64,000 nucleotides of DNA from Tessaracoccus flavescens (GCF_001998865.1 NZ_CP019607.1:248001-312000); one strand, 5' to 3'. Counted from the first letter of the stretch, positions 35,571-45,677 are shown. The notes: a model not told the origin generated them from the letters alone. Numbers and translations are program-made.

Positions 35571-36050
35571 ATGGCCATCAGCGTGCGACGAGCCACCGCA
35601 GAAGACCTTGACCAGCTGCGCGCCCAGCAGGCCCGCCCCGAGCTCGGCCTGGTAGACAAACATTTCGAGGCCCAGCAGGCCGGTTCGCTGATCTTCGCGG
35701 TCGCGTTCAATGACGACAAGCCCGTCGGAACCGCGCTCCTCGACCTCGAGAGCCAGGAGTACAACCCCGAGCTGCGCAACATGTACGTCTACCCGTCGGC
35801 CCGCCGTCTCGGCGCAGGTCGTGCGCTGAGCGAGTTCATCGAGGACGAGGCGAAGTCCGCGGGCTTCACCGCCGTCTACCTGGCCGTCGATCCGAACAAC
35901 GAGAAGGCCGTCCCGCTGTACGTCTCGCTCGAATACCACCCCACCGGCGAGCACATCTTCGTCGAGGATCCCGAGATCCCGCAGGTCGAAGACGGCATCG
36001 AGCACAGCAAGCACTACGCGGTCTACAAGAAGTCGCTCACCGTCCGCTGA
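35571..36050 (+). CDS. GNAT-family N-acetyltransferase
   Basis: A 159-residue acetyltransferase. Acetyl-CoA binding motif [20 protein letters not shown] at residues about 71-90, followed by the [20 protein letters not shown] motif-B region. Its ribosome-binding site (GGGAGA) precedes the ATG. It stands alone between rpsO (divergent) and ribF (convergent, stops 3 bases apart). Substrate unknown. Confidence 0.85.
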   Translation: MAISVRRATAEDLDQLRAQQARPELGLVDKHFEAQQAGSLIFAVAFNDDKPVGTALLDLESQEYNPELRNMYVYPSARRLGAGRALSEFIEDEAKSAGFTAVYLAVDPNNEKAVPLYVSLEYHPTGEHIFVEDPEIPQVEDGIEHSKHYAVYKKSLTVR

Positions 36051-36053
36051 GCC

Positions 36054-36944
36054 TCACACGAGGCCGAGCACCTGCTTCGCCCTCGCGACGTCCAGGTTCA
36101 TCTGGGTGATCAGTTCCTCAACGCCGCTGAACTTCACCTGGCCGCGCAGCCGCTCAACGAAATCGACGGCGATCTCCGCTCCGTAGAGCTCGAGGTCCGT
36201 GCGGTCGATCACATAACTCTCGACCCTGTGGTCCGCTCCTTCGAAGGTCGGGTTCGTGCCGACGGAGATGGCGGCGGCCATCGGTTCGGCGTCCGCCTCG
36301 TCCAGCCTCGTCACCCAGCCCGCGTACACACCGTCGGCAGGCACAGCCATGTCGGACGGCACGGTCAGGTTCGCCGTCGGGAAGCCGAGCTCGCGTCCGC
36401 GCTGGTCGCCGACCACCACCACGCCACGGAACCGGAAGGGCCGTTCAAGGTGTTGGGCGGCCTCCGCGACGTCCCCCTCGGCCAGCAGGCCGCGGATGCC
36501 GCTGGAGCAGGTGACCTCCTCGTCCACCGCCTCGAGCGGGAGGGCGAACACGTCGAAGCGTCCCTCGCCCAGCACGGCGAGGGTGGCCACATCACCGGAG
36601 GCGCGGCGACCGAAGCGGAAGTTCTCCCCGACCACCACCCGCGCCGGATTCAGGGGCATCAGGAAGCGTTCGACGAACTCAGCGGGGCTGAGCGCGGCGA
36701 CGTCGCGGTTGAACTGGATGACACGCACCTCGTGTGCCCCGGCCTGCTTGAGCAGGTCGATCCTGGTGCGCAGGTCGGTGAGCAGCTTTGGCGCCTGGTC
36801 CGGGCGAAGCACGGTGATGGGATGGGGCCAGAAGGTGACCACCACGAGTGGCAGTTCGAGTCCGCGGGCCGCTTCGCGCAGGACGCTGCGGTGCCCGACG
36901 TGGACCCCGTCGAAGTTGCCGATCGCCACGACGGTCCTGGTCAT
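36054..36944 (-). CDS. ribF: Bifunctional riboflavin kinase / FMN adenylyltransferase
   Basis: Converts riboflavin to FMN and FAD. From ATG 36944 it has 296 residues: the nucleotidyltransferase domain starts VVAIGNFDGVHVGHRSVLRE and includes VVVGENFRFGRRASGD; the kinase domain follows from about residue 170 (RELGFPTANL, GVYAGWV, ISVGTNPTFEG). The ATG at 36944 is chosen because GGAGG lies 5 nt upstream; a GTG at 36980 overlapping the truB stop is the alternative and would add 12 residues. Last gene of infB-rbfA-truB-ribF. Confidence 0.95.
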   Translation of the reverse strand: MTRTVVAIGNFDGVHVGHRSVLREAARGLELPLVVVTFWPHPITVLRPDQAPKLLTDLRTRIDLLKQAGAHEVRVIQFNRDVAALSPAEFVERFLMPLNPARVVVGENFRFGRRASGDVATLAVLGEGRFDVFALPLEAVDEEVTCSSGIRGLLAEGDVAEAAQHLERPFRFRGVVVVGDQRGRELGFPTANLTVPSDMAVPADGVYAGWVTRLDEADAEPMAAAISVGTNPTFEGADHRVESYVIDRTDLELYGAEIAVDFVERLRGQVKFSGVEELITQMNLDVARAKQVLGLV

Positions 36945-36976
36945 CTGATCCTCCACAACTGACAAATCTGGCACGC

Positions 36977-37840
36977 TCACGTCAGCACCGCAAGCGGACG
37001 CGAACCCGCCTCGGTCGGCTCGTAGAGCGCGATGAGGGCGCCGTCCGGCGCGATCATCCCGGTGGGTGCCGAGGGGACGGGGCGGGCGATCGGGCGGCCG
37101 TAGCCGATGTCCGTCGCCTCCTCCTCAGTCACCTCAAGCACGGGAAAACTGAGCCTCGCCGCCTGCGCCATGTCCATCAGGACGGGCGGCTCGTCGCCGA
37201 GCGTGACGGCGTCGTCGAGCGAGTAGTTGCCGATCCGGGTGCGGCGCAGCGCCGTGAGGTGACCGCCTACGCCCAGGGCTGCGCCGAGGTCGCGCGCGAT
37301 CGCCCTGACGTAGGTGCCGGAGGAGCATTCGACGTCGAGATCGACGTCGAGCCAGCCATCGCCGCCGTGGACGGCGAGCACGTCGAGGCGTGAGATGGTG
37401 ACAGGACGTGCCTTCAACTCGACGCTCTCCCCCGCTCTCGCCAGCGCGTAGGCGCGCTTCCCGCCCACCTTGATGGCGGAGACGGAGGTCGGCACCTGGA
37501 GGATGTCGCCCCTCTGGGGGGCGAGGGCCGCGTCCACGGCCTCAACGGTGAGCGCTGAGGCGTCCGCGACAGGCATGATCTCGCCGTCGGCGTCGTCCGT
37601 CGTGGAGGACAGGCCTAGGCGGGCGGTCGCGAGGTAGCGCTTGTCGTGCAGCGCAAGGTGGCCGAGCAGGCGGGTGGCCCGGTTGACCCCCAGGATCAGC
37701 ACGCCGGTCGCCATCGGGTCGAGGGTGCCGGCGTGGCCGATCTTGCGGGTGCCGAGCAGGCGTCGGAGCTTCCCCACGACCTGGTGGGAGGTGACCGCCG
37801 ACGGTTTGTCGACGATCACCACCCCGGACGGTGAGCTCAC
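36977..37840 (-). CDS. truB: tRNA pseudouridine-55 synthase
   Basis: Makes pseudouridine 55 in the T-loop of tRNAs. The 287-residue protein starts GVVIVDKPSAVTSHQVV. The catalytic Asp41 is in GHAGTLDPMATGVL, followed by KRYLATARLG, SAIKVGGKRAYALAR and CSSGTYVRAIARDLG. A C-terminal PUA-like part is present. The GTG at 37840 overlaps the rbfA stop (GTGA). Normal length for actinobacteria. Confidence 0.97.
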   Translation of the reverse strand: MSSPSGVVIVDKPSAVTSHQVVGKLRRLLGTRKIGHAGTLDPMATGVLILGVNRATRLLGHLALHDKRYLATARLGLSSTTDDADGEIMPVADASALTVEAVDAALAPQRGDILQVPTSVSAIKVGGKRAYALARAGESVELKARPVTISRLDVLAVHGGDGWLDVDLDVECSSGTYVRAIARDLGAALGVGGHLTALRRTRIGNYSLDDAVTLGDEPPVLMDMAQAARLSFPVLEVTEEEATDIGYGRPIARPVPSAPTGMIAPDGALIALYEPTEAGSRPLAVLT

Positions 37841-38277
37841 TGCTCGTCGTCCTCCTCGATCTCTCGAGGCTTGCGGTACGGGTCGGCCTCCCCCGCGAAC
37901 TCCTTGCCCGTCGACGCGGCCGCAGCCGCGGCGTCGGTCGCCTGGACCTGCGCGAGCAGATCCTCGATGTGGCGGGCGGAGTCGGGGGTGGCGTCCAGGA
38001 CGAAGGTCAGCGTCGGGGTGAACTTCATCCCGAGCTGCTGGCCGACCGTCGTGCGCAGCATGCCCTTCGCGGACTCCAGCGCGGCAGCGGTGCCCTTACG
38101 GGCCTCGTCGTCTCCGAGCACGGTGTAGAACGCCGTCGCTTCACGGTTGTCGCCCGTGAGGCGCACCTCGGTGATCGTCAGGAAGCCGAGCCTCGGATCC
38201 TTGATCCGGTTCTGGATCGTGGAGGCGAGGATGACCTGGATCTGATCGGCCAGCTTCGCGTTACGGGGTCCAACCAT
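37837..38277 (-). CDS. rbfA: Ribosome-binding factor A
   Basis: Binds the 30S subunit and helps 16S rRNA 5'-end maturation. It is 146 aa: NAKLADQIQVILASTIQNRI, KDPRLGFLTITEVRLT, and the FTPTLTFVLDATPDSARHIEDLL core, with an acidic C-terminal tail ending EEDDEQ. The ATG at 38277 overlaps the infB stop (TGATG) and has GGAG 10 nt upstream; the GTG one codon earlier is less likely. Confidence 0.96.
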   Translation of the reverse strand: MVGPRNAKLADQIQVILASTIQNRIKDPRLGFLTITEVRLTGDNREATAFYTVLGDDEARKGTAAALESAKGMLRTTVGQQLGMKFTPTLTFVLDATPDSARHIEDLLAQVQATDAAAAAASTGKEFAGEADPYRKPREIEEDDEQ

Positions 38278-41108
38278 CACTCGCGCTCCTTCTCCACCAT
38301 TTCGTAGGTCTCAATTACGTCACCGATCTTGATGTCGTTGAAGTTCGAGAGCGTCAGACCGCACTCGAATCCCTCGCGGACCTCGGTCGCGTCATCCTTC
38401 TCGCGTCGCAGCGACGCGATCGAGGTGTCGGCGACCACGACGCCGTCACGCAGCAGACGCGCCTTGGCGTTGCGGCGGATGGTGCCGCTGGTGACCATAC
38501 AACCGGCGATGTTTCCGAACTTGGATGAACGGAACACCTCGCGGACCTCCGCGTGGCCGCGGGTCTCCTCGGCGTAGATCGGCTTGAGCATGCCCTTGAG
38601 CGCCGCCTCGATCTCGTCGATCGCGGAGTAGATGACCGAGTAGAAGCGGATGTCCACGTTCTCGCGGTCGGCCAGCTGTGCGGCGTGCGGGGTCGGCCGG
38701 ACGTTGAAGCCGATGATGACGGCCTTCGACGCCGCGGCGAGCGACACGTTGGTCTCGGTGATGGCACCGACACCGCGGTCGATGACGCGCAGCGACACCT
38801 CTTCGCCGACCTCGATTTTGCTGAGGGCGTCCTCGAGGGCCTCGACCGAGCCTGCGCCGTCGCCCTTGAGGATGAGGAGCAGCTCCTGCGTCTCGCCCTT
38901 CTCCAGCTGCTCGAACAGCTGGTCGAGGGTCTTGCGACGGCTCGCCTTCGCCTGCTGAGCCGCACGCATGCGGGCCTCACGCTTGTCCGCGATCTGGCGG
39001 GCCATGCGGTCGTCGTCGACAACGAGCACGTTGTCGCCTGCACCGGGCACGGACGTCAGACCGAGCACCTGCACGGGCATCGACGGCGGGGCCTCGTCCA
39101 CGTTCTGACCCTGGTCGTTGATCAGGGCACGGACGCGGCCGTGTGCCGAGCCGGCGACGATGGACTCGCCGATGCGCAGCGTTCCGCGGTGCACCAGGAC
39201 GGTGGCGACGGGGCCGCGTCCCTTGTCGAGGTGCGCCTCGATGGCGACACCCTGAGCGGGCATGTCCGGGTTGGCGCGCAGGTCGAGCGCAGCGTCAGCC
39301 GTCAGCACGATCGACTCGAGCAGGTTCTCGAGACCCTGGCCGGTGATGGCCGAGACGTCGACGAACTGCGTGTCACCGCCGTACTCCTCGGGAACGAGGC
39401 CGAACTCGGAGAGCTGACCGCGGACACGGGTCGGATCGGCGGTGTCCTTGTCGACCTTGTTGACCGCAACCACGATCGGCACATCGGCCGCCTTCGCGTG
39501 GTTGAGCGCCTCGATCGTCTGGGGCATCACGCCGTCGTCTGCGGCAACCACCAGCACCGCGATGTCCGTGGACTTCGCGCCGCGGGCACGCATGGCGGTG
39601 AACGCCTCGTGACCCGGGGTGTCGATGAAGGTGATCTTGCGCTCGTTGCCGTCGACCTCGGTCTCGACCTGGTAGGCGCCGATGGCCTGCGTGATGCCGC
39701 CGGCCTCGCGTGCCTGCACGTTCGAATTGCGCAGGGCGTCGAGCAGCTTCGTCTTACCGTGGTCGACGTGACCCATGACGGTGACGACCGGAGGACGGGC
39801 CTCGAGGTCGTCCTCATCGCCGATGTCCTCGCCGAACTCGAGGTCGAAGCTCTCCAGGAGCTCACGGTCCTCGTCTTCGGGAGAGACGACCTCGATGTTG
39901 TAGTCGAGCTCGGCGCCGAGCACCTCGAGGGTGTCGTCAGCGACGGACTGGGTGGCCGTGACCATCTCGCCCAGGTGGAACAGCACCTGCACGAGCGACG
40001 CGGCCTCCACGCCAATCTTCTCGGCGAGATCCGTCAGCGAGGCGCCACGGCGCAGGCGAACGGTCTGGCCGTCGCCCTTGCGGACGCGCACGCCACCGAT
40101 CGACGGGGCCTCCATCTGATCGAACTCTTGCCTGCGCTGCTTCTTCGACTTGCGACCACGCTTTCCAGCGGAGCCGCCACGACCGAATGCGCCCTGCGTG
40201 CCACCGCGACCGCGGCCACCGCCGCGACCGCCCATGGGGCCGCCCATCGGCGGGCCACCGGTGCCGCCCGGACGGTTTCCGCCGCCACCTTGGCCGCCGC
40301 GACCGCGACCGGGGCCACCGCCACCGGGACGGGACGGACGCGAACCGATCGCCGCGTTCGCGGTCTTCGGCATCATCGCGGGGTTCGGACGGGGCATGCC
40401 GGGAAGGCCGCCGGTGCCACCGGGACGGGGCATCCGGTTGTCGGACTGACCGGGACGCGCCGCGCCCGCTCCGGGGCGCTGACCGCCATCGGGGCGGTTG
40501 TTCGGGCGACGCTGCTGCGTGCCCATTCCCTGAGCGGGAGCGAACGGGTTGTTACCCGGGCGCGGGGCGCCGGGCTTGCGCGGGCCGGGAGTCGGCGCGG
40601 AGCCGCCACCGGGACGGGGGCCGGGCGTCGAGGGACGCGGGCCGGGGGTCGCGGAGGGGCGTGCCGCGGGTGCGGCCGAGCCGCCAGCGGGACGCGGACG
40701 CGGCGCGGCACCACCACGACCGGGGGTCGCGGGCCTGGCTTCCGGTGCGGCCGGGCCGGGGCGGGGTGCGGGGCGCGGTGCTGCGGGGCGAGGTGCCTCC
40801 GCGGCCGGCGGTGCCGTCGGCTCAGGGGTGCCAGGCGTTGCAGCTGGTGCGCTCTGCTGGGCCGCGGGTGCGGCCGGGGTGGTCTCTGCCGGCTTGGGTG
40901 CCGCCTTCGGTGCGGGCTTCTTGGCCGCCGGAGCGGCCGGGGTCTCGTCGGCGCCGCCGAATGCTTCGCGGACGCGACGCACGACGGGTGCTTCAAGGGT
41001 GGAGGACGGACCGCGAACGTATTCGCCCATCTCTCCTAGTTTCGCAAGGAGTTCCTTGCTGGTGATCCCGATTTCCTTGGCGATCTCGTGGACTCGAGGC
41101 TTAGCCAC
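38277..41108 (-). CDS. infB: Translation initiation factor IF-2
   Basis: GTPase that recruits initiator tRNA to the 30S subunit. It is 943 aa. The N-terminal IF2N helix ([19 protein letters not shown]) is followed by a long Pro/Ala-rich then Gly/Arg-rich low-complexity region (about residues 50-320), the second IF2N domain, and the G domain with [12 protein letters not shown] near residue 445, DTPGHEAF and NKVD. Domains II-IV follow ([19 protein letters not shown]). The GTG at 41108 has GAAGGAGA upstream. Such a long unstructured N-terminus is usual for high-GC actinobacteria. Confidence 0.97.
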   Translation of the reverse strand: MAKPRVHEIAKEIGITSKELLAKLGEMGEYVRGPSSTLEAPVVRRVREAFGGADETPAAPAAKKPAPKAAPKPAETTPAAPAAQQSAPAATPGTPEPTAPPAAEAPRPAAPRPAPRPGPAAPEARPATPGRGGAAPRPRPAGGSAAPAARPSATPGPRPSTPGPRPGGGSAPTPGPRKPGAPRPGNNPFAPAQGMGTQQRRPNNRPDGGQRPGAGAARPGQSDNRMPRPGGTGGLPGMPRPNPAMMPKTANAAIGSRPSRPGGGGPGRGRGGQGGGGNRPGGTGGPPMGGPMGGRGGGRGRGGTQGAFGRGGSAGKRGRKSKKQRRQEFDQMEAPSIGGVRVRKGDGQTVRLRRGASLTDLAEKIGVEAASLVQVLFHLGEMVTATQSVADDTLEVLGAELDYNIEVVSPEDEDRELLESFDLEFGEDIGDEDDLEARPPVVTVMGHVDHGKTKLLDALRNSNVQAREAGGITQAIGAYQVETEVDGNERKITFIDTPGHEAFTAMRARGAKSTDIAVLVVAADDGVMPQTIEALNHAKAADVPIVVAVNKVDKDTADPTRVRGQLSEFGLVPEEYGGDTQFVDVSAITGQGLENLLESIVLTADAALDLRANPDMPAQGVAIEAHLDKGRGPVATVLVHRGTLRIGESIVAGSAHGRVRALINDQGQNVDEAPPSMPVQVLGLTSVPGAGDNVLVVDDDRMARQIADKREARMRAAQQAKASRRKTLDQLFEQLEKGETQELLLILKGDGAGSVEALEDALSKIEVGEEVSLRVIDRGVGAITETNVSLAAASKAVIIGFNVRPTPHAAQLADRENVDIRFYSVIYSAIDEIEAALKGMLKPIYAEETRGHAEVREVFRSSKFGNIAGCMVTSGTIRRNAKARLLRDGVVVADTSIASLRREKDDATEVREGFECGLTLSNFNDIKIGDVIETYEMVEKERE

Positions 41109-41240
41109 TACTCTCCTTCGTGGGTCCGACCTCCAAGGCCGGGGTCCCTAGTTGTGCTTGGTCATCGTTGGGTACTCATCGAGTGGTCATGAGCGTTAGC
41201 CCACCTTCTGGTTGCCGCCCTACAGGGCGTGGAACGATGT

Positions 41241-41258
41241 GCCCACGCGAGCGTGGGC
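41241..41258. other. Short hairpin between ylxR and infB
   Basis: GCCCACGC and GCGTGGGC, an 8-bp stem with a 2-nt centre, 20 nt after the ylxR stop on the minus strand. It could attenuate or process the ylxR-infB message. The rest of the 170-bp gap shows no gene. Confidence 0.35.
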
Positions 41259-41278
41259 CACTGGCAATCATATCTCGC

Positions 41279-41515
41279 TCAGCCGCGAGCTTCCACCTGA
41301 GGCGCGTCGAGCACCGCTGCGGCCCCGAAGGTCCGCCGGATCGCCTGGCGCTGCTCGGCGAGAGCGAAGCAGCCCGCGTGCAGGTAGGCCCCGCGCCCGG
41401 GCAGCCGCGGCGCGGTCCCGTCGACCACGCGGTCGCCTCGCCGGACGAGCCGGATCAGCGTGGCCTGGTCGGCGCGCCCGCGACAGGCGATGCAGGTGCG
41501 TTGAGGAGCATTCAC
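41279..41515 (-). CDS. ylxR: YlxR-family nucleic-acid-binding protein (DUF448)
   Basis: Small RNA-binding-like protein usually encoded between nusA and infB. It is 78 aa: RTCIACRGRADQATLIRLVR at the N-terminus, with the CxxC-like pair, and the conserved GRGAYLHAGCFALAEQR. GTG start at 41515, with TAGACT 8 nt upstream, so ylxR-infB appears to have its own near-leaderless promoter now that nusA is 2.7 kb away. Confidence 0.9.
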   Translation of the reverse strand: MNAPQRTCIACRGRADQATLIRLVRRGDRVVDGTAPRLPGRGAYLHAGCFALAEQRQAIRRTFGAAAVLDAPQVEARG

Positions 41516-41523
41516 AGCAGCTC

Positions 41524-41529
41524 AGTCTA
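41524..41529 (-). promoter_or_regulatory. Putative -10 element of ylxR-infB
   Basis: TAGACT on the minus strand, 8 nt before the ylxR GTG. Confidence 0.45.
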
Positions 41530-41635
41530 CTGAGTTCTGGCCAACCTCCCAGGTTCGCCATAGCCCCGGCGCAGGAAGGGCCAGCACCGTGGTCTGTGCC
41601 CGGAAACCGTTCCGGGAAGCACCGAAAGGCACACG

Positions 41636-42217
41636 ATGACGAAGAAGATGATTGTCGGGATCTCCGCGGCGGCGATGGCCGCAGGACTCGGAGTCGGGCT
41701 CGGCCAGCTGGCCAGCGCCGATGGCACCCCCACCCCGTCCTCCAGCCCCTCCGCCAGCACGCCCGCCTCCCCGTCGGACGCGGGCGGCGACAGCGACCCC
41801 GGCGAGCGCGGAGGGCGCGGACACCGCGGTGGCGGTGGTGGTGTGGACACCTCGGCGCTCGCCGAGAAGCTCGGCGTGGACGAGTCGAGCCTGGAGGAAG
41901 CCGTCAAGGCGGCACGAGAGGCGACCCGCCCCGAGGCGCCAACCGAGGAAGGAGCCAAGCCGACCGAGACGGAGCGGACCGCGCGCGAAGAGGCCTTCGC
42001 CAAGGCGCTCGCCTCCGAGCTGGAACTCGACGAGCAGAAGGTCGTCGATGCGATCGAGGAGCTGCGCACGCAGCGCGACGCGCAGCGGGCAACCGAGGCC
42101 AAGGAGAAACTGGCCTCCGCAGTGACCGACGGGACACTCACGCAGGCCGAGGCAGACGCCGTCCAGAAGGCCCTCGATGAGGGGATCGTGTCGCTGCGCG
42201 GCGGTCAAGGCCGCTGA
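41636..42217 (+). CDS. Secreted or surface protein with low-complexity linker and paired helical motifs
   Basis: A 193-residue protein of unknown function. Residues 1-28 form a signal peptide (KK, then an Ala/Gly/Leu-rich core, ASA cleavage site after residue 28). A Pro/Ser/Thr then Gly-rich linker runs to about residue 70. The rest is charged and helical, with two related segments, ALAEKLGVDESSLEEAVKAA and ALASELELDEQKVVDAIEEL, and a final DGTLTQAEADAVQKALDEG. Similar helical repeats occur in poorly described secreted proteins of Gram-positive bacteria. No Cys, no LPXTG anchor. It stands alone on the plus strand inside the nusA-infB region. Confidence 0.75.
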   Translation: MTKKMIVGISAAAMAAGLGVGLGQLASADGTPTPSSSPSASTPASPSDAGGDSDPGERGGRGHRGGGGGVDTSALAEKLGVDESSLEEAVKAAREATRPEAPTEEGAKPTETERTAREEAFAKALASELELDEQKVVDAIEELRTQRDAQRATEAKEKLASAVTDGTLTQAEADAVQKALDEGIVSLRGGQGR

Positions 42218-42232
42218 TCCGGGGTGACATGG

Positions 42233-42268
42233 AGGGCCGCGGGGACCGGTTGCGATCCCCGCGGCCCT
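42233..42268. terminator. Bidirectional hairpin terminator
   Basis: AGGGCCGCGGGGA and TCCCCGCGGCCCT form a perfect 13-bp stem with a 10-nt loop, between the convergent ends of the secreted protein gene (42217) and the sulfatase gene (42287). Confidence 0.82.
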
Positions 42269-42286
42269 GCCGTCTGCTGCGGCGCG

Positions 42287-44161
42287 TCACTTCTCGGCGC
42301 GGAAGGCCTCGTACAGGTTCTCCGTGTCGATGTACCACTTGAGCGCGAGGTCGGTCTGCTCAGCGATCCACGCGGAGTCGGTGCTCGCCGCGAGGTCGTT
42401 CGTCTCGTACGGGTCGACGGAGAGGTCGAAGACCTCATCGCGCCTGTCACCGAAGTGGTGGATGACCTTCATGTCGCCGTTCATGGTCGCGGTGCACTTT
42501 CCCCTCGCCCAGCAGCTGGCGACGACGGGCCCCTGCGGTTCCCCGCTCGCCAACGACGGCCGGTAGGTCTGGTCGCTCTCCAGCTCGAAACCGAGCAGGT
42601 CGACCGCGGTCGGCAGCACGGCAAGCTGATTGGCCGGCCCCTCCACCAACTCGCCTTCGCGCGAGGGGTCGAGGATCAGGTACGGGATCCGCAGTCCCTC
42701 GTCATAGACGGTGTTGTCGTGCTGGAACAGTCGGTGCTCCCCGAAACCCTCGCCGTGGTCACCCACGACGACGAAGACGGTGTCCTCGTAGAGGCCGAGC
42801 TCCTTGAACATGTCGATCACGTTGCCGACGAACTGGTCCTGGTAGTGGATGCCGTTGAGGTACTTGTTGAGCAGCGGGTCGTCGACGAAGTCGATGAGAT
42901 CGAAGTTTTCCAGCGCGTAGTCGTGATGCCCGGTGACGGTCAGCATGCCGAGCATGAACGGCTTGTCCCGGTTCTGCTCGATCCACCTGCGTGACGGCTC
43001 GAGCATGATGTCGTCTTCGTAGCCGAAGTAGTTGGCGCGGTTGAAGCCGAAGTGGTCCATCTCGTCGACCGGGGTGAAGTGCTCGTAGCCGAAGTTGGCC
43101 ACCGTGCCGCGCCTGCGCTCGAAGTGTTCGGTCGCGGTCTGGAAGAACGCGGTGCCGTAGCCCTGCTCGCTCAGCAGCTGGGGCAGGCACTTACCGGGAA
43201 GGCTGCCTGCGTCGGCTTCGGTGTTGTCGCTGTCGAGCGGCGGCGCGATTCCGCAGTGCACCGCGGTGAGGGCCTTCGACGTGTGCGGGAGGACCGTGTA
43301 GCCGCGTTCGGGGCGCAGCGAATCCTCGGCCAGCGCGTCGAGCACCGGGGTGACCGGCTGGCTGGTCTCCGGAAGGGTCGAGGTGGCGCGCTGCGATTCG
43401 AGCGTGATCACGACCAGGTTCTTGTGCCTGCCTCCCCCGTCGACGAGCTTCGTGGACTCGGGAGTGGGGACGAGCGTCTCGTCAGCGAGCGAGTCGGGGT
43501 AGGCCAGCGCCTCACGCACGGGGGTGACGGCAAACTGGACCGGGGCCGCGAGCGCGAACGCCGCCGACACCGTCGGGGCGCTCCAGACCGACGCCGCGAG
43601 CAGCACCGCGACCCCTGCCAGGCTCACGTACTTGAGCCTGCGGTGGGGACGCCGACGGATCAGCCGCGAGACGGCGGGGCCGAGTAGGAGGGGCAGGACG
43701 AGGACCCCGAGCACCACACCGACCAGGAGCGCCACCGCGGAGGAGCTGAACTGCGACTGCAGCAGGGCATTCAGCTCGCCCTGCTGGTTCCACGCGTACT
43801 CGATCTGCCGGAAGGTCAATGGCGATCCGGTGCGGATCATGTACTCGTGGTTGATCACGGTGAAGATGCCGAGCACGAGCGTCAGAGCGTGGGCGAGGTA
43901 GAACACCACCGCCCGGGCAGTTCCCTTCGCGAGCCAGCACAGCAGCATCCACAACAGCAGCCACGCCGCGCTGAAGGCGACGTCCGAGGAGACCTTCGCG
44001 AGCGTCTCGGAGGCACCCGCCCGGGGGAAGAACTCCTCGATGCGGATCAGCTTCAGCACGACCGCGAGCACCGCGAACGGGATGAGCAGCACCAAGAGGC
44101 GCCCCCACACGTGGCGGGGGTCGCGTAAACGGTCAGTGAACGATCGGCGAACGGAAGTCAT
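42287..44161 (-). CDS. Membrane-bound sulfatase-family phosphoglycerol transferase (LTA-synthase-like)
   Basis: A 624-residue protein with five predicted N-terminal membrane helices (within about residues 20-215) and an extracellular sulfatase/LtaS-type domain. Metal and catalytic residues match that family: Glu in VVITLESQRA (about residue 254), the nucleophilic Thr in VLPHTSKAL (about 294), and the Asp-His pair in VVVGDHGEGFGEH (about 466). Such enzymes transfer glycerol phosphate or a similar group onto cell-envelope lipids or glycans; the exact substrate is unknown. It sits between nusA and ylxR, splitting the usual order. TAACAT lies 9 nt before the ATG. Confidence 0.85.
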   Translation of the reverse strand: MTSVRRSFTDRLRDPRHVWGRLLVLLIPFAVLAVVLKLIRIEEFFPRAGASETLAKVSSDVAFSAAWLLLWMLLCWLAKGTARAVVFYLAHALTLVLGIFTVINHEYMIRTGSPLTFRQIEYAWNQQGELNALLQSQFSSSAVALLVGVVLGVLVLPLLLGPAVSRLIRRRPHRRLKYVSLAGVAVLLAASVWSAPTVSAAFALAAPVQFAVTPVREALAYPDSLADETLVPTPESTKLVDGGGRHKNLVVITLESQRATSTLPETSQPVTPVLDALAEDSLRPERGYTVLPHTSKALTAVHCGIAPPLDSDNTEADAGSLPGKCLPQLLSEQGYGTAFFQTATEHFERRRGTVANFGYEHFTPVDEMDHFGFNRANYFGYEDDIMLEPSRRWIEQNRDKPFMLGMLTVTGHHDYALENFDLIDFVDDPLLNKYLNGIHYQDQFVGNVIDMFKELGLYEDTVFVVVGDHGEGFGEHRLFQHDNTVYDEGLRIPYLILDPSREGELVEGPANQLAVLPTAVDLLGFELESDQTYRPSLASGEPQGPVVASCWARGKCTATMNGDMKVIHHFGDRRDEVFDLSVDPYETNDLAASTDSAWIAEQTDLALKWYIDTENLYEAFRAEK

Positions 44162-44221
44162 CGTGGGTAAATGTTACGCGACGCCCCCAGCACCCCCGAA
44201 AAGTCGTTACGCTGCCCCGCC

Positions 44222-45196
44222 TCAGCTCTGGGCGGCCACGTCCGGCTGGATGTCGATCCTCCAGCCGGTCAGGCGGGCGGCGAGACGGGCGTTCTGCCCT
44301 TCGCGGCCGATCGCGAGCGAGAGCTGGTAATCCGGGACGATGGCACGGCAGGCGCGTGCCTGGTCGTCCACGACGGTCACCGAGAGCACCTTCGCAGGCG
44401 AGAGCGCCGCGGCGACGAACTTGGCGGGATCGTCCGAGTAGTCGACGATGTCGATCTTCTCGTCTCCGAGCTCGTTGGTGACTGCGCGGACGCGCTGCCC
44501 CATCGGGCCGATGAAGGCGCCCTTCGCCGACACGTTGGGATCGTGGGACTCGACCGCGATCTTCGTGCGGTGGCCCGCCTCGCGCGCGATCTCCTTGATC
44601 TCGACGATGCCCTTTTCGATCTCCGGCACCTCGAGCGCGAACAGCTTGCGCACCAGGTTCGGGTGCGTGCGCGAGACCACGACCTGCGGCCCGCGCAGCT
44701 CACGGCGGACGCTCACCACGTAGACGCGGAGGCGGCGGCCGTGCGAGTAGTCCTCTCCGGGGACCTGCTCGGCAAGCGGCATGATCGCCTCGAGCGTGCC
44801 GAGGTCGACGCGGACGGCGCGGGAGTCGCGGTCCTGCTGGATGGTGCCGACGAGGATGTCGCCCTCGACGCCGGAGAAGTGACCGAACTTCTGGTCGTCC
44901 TCGGCCTCGCGGATGCGCTGGAAGATCACCTGGCGGGCGGTCGCAGCGGCGATCCGGCCAAAGTCCTCCGGGGTGTCGTCGAAGTAGCCGATGACCTCGT
45001 CATCGTCGTCGAACTCCGGGGCGAGCACCGAGACCTTTCCGGTCTTGCGGTCGACCTCGACCTTCACTCCCCGCAGGGCGTGCGGGGTCTTGTTGTACGC
45101 GTTGAGGAGGGCGTCCTCCAGCGTCTTGAGGAGGTAGTCCATCGGGATCTCACGGTCCCGCTCGATGGCCTTCAGGGCAGCCAGATCAACATCCAT
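44222..45196 (-). CDS. nusA: Transcription termination/antitermination factor NusA
   Basis: Binds RNA polymerase and nascent RNA, acting in pausing, termination and rRNA antitermination. The 324-residue protein has the N-terminal polymerase-binding domain ([20 protein letters not shown] shows its start), an S1 domain around [11 protein letters not shown], and two KH domains ([52 protein letters not shown]). There are no C-terminal acidic repeats, as usual in actinobacteria. It starts 1 base after the rimP stop. Confidence 0.97.
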   Translation of the reverse strand: MDVDLAALKAIERDREIPMDYLLKTLEDALLNAYNKTPHALRGVKVEVDRKTGKVSVLAPEFDDDDEVIGYFDDTPEDFGRIAAATARQVIFQRIREAEDDQKFGHFSGVEGDILVGTIQQDRDSRAVRVDLGTLEAIMPLAEQVPGEDYSHGRRLRVYVVSVRRELRGPQVVVSRTHPNLVRKLFALEVPEIEKGIVEIKEIAREAGHRTKIAVESHDPNVSAKGAFIGPMGQRVRAVTNELGDEKIDIVDYSDDPAKFVAAALSPAKVLSVTVVDDQARACRAIVPDYQLSLAIGREGQNARLAARLTGWRIDIQPDVAAQS

Positions 45197-45197
45197 C

Positions 45198-45677
45198 TCA
45201 GTTCTCCTCTTCGTCCTCGAACGACCGGTTCATCTCGACCTGGACAACCGCCTTGTCGATCTCCGCCAGCGGAACCTCGCGCTCCGCGCCGTCGACCTCG
45301 ATGGTGACGGCCTCGTCGGTGACCGACCGGATCCGGCCGGTCACCTGATCGTCGCCCAGCCACAGCTTGACGAGGCGGCCCGCGTTGCGGCGGAAGTGTT
45401 TGGGTTCGGTCAACGGCTTGCTGACACCGCGGGTGCTCACCTCAAGGGTGTAGGGGGCCTTCCCGACCGCGGGGCTGACGTCCAGCGCCTCCGAGATGGC
45501 CGACGATGCCTGGGCGATGTCGTCGAGCAGCGGGCCGTTCCCGTCGGGACCGTCTCCGTCGACGGTGACCCTCAGAACCGAGCGCTTCCCGATCGGGGTG
45601 ACGTCGAGGCGGTCCAGCTCAAGACCGTGGGCAGACAGGATCGGCTCAATGAGAGCAGCGATCTGCGATTCCTGCAT
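45198..45677 (-). CDS. rimP: Ribosome maturation factor RimP
   Basis: Needed for 30S assembly. From ATG 45677 (GGAG 8 nt upstream) it has 159 residues: [19 protein letters not shown], the [17 protein letters not shown] helix, [20 protein letters not shown], and the C-terminal SH3-like domain with an acidic end EDEEEN. A 16-residue upstream in-frame extension lacks a ribosome-binding site and was not used. First gene of rimP-nusA, divergent from a lipoprotein gene. Confidence 0.95.
   Translation of the reverse strand: MQESQIAALIEPILSAHGLELDRLDVTPIGKRSVLRVTVDGDGPDGNGPLLDDIAQASSAISEALDVSPAVGKAPYTLEVSTRGVSKPLTEPKHFRRNAGRLVKLWLGDDQVTGRIRSVTDEAVTIEVDGAEREVPLAEIDKAVVQVEMNRSFEDEEEN

Noticed and set aside
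36944..36980. GTG at 36980 as ribF start
   Set aside because: It overlaps the truB stop neatly, but the ATG at 36944 has a much better ribosome-binding site (GGAGG, 5 nt). Both give the same enzyme.
38553..41039. 828-codon plus-strand frame opposite infB
   Set aside because: Shadow frame; its Gly/Arg/Thr-rich end mirrors the low-complexity N-terminus of IF-2.
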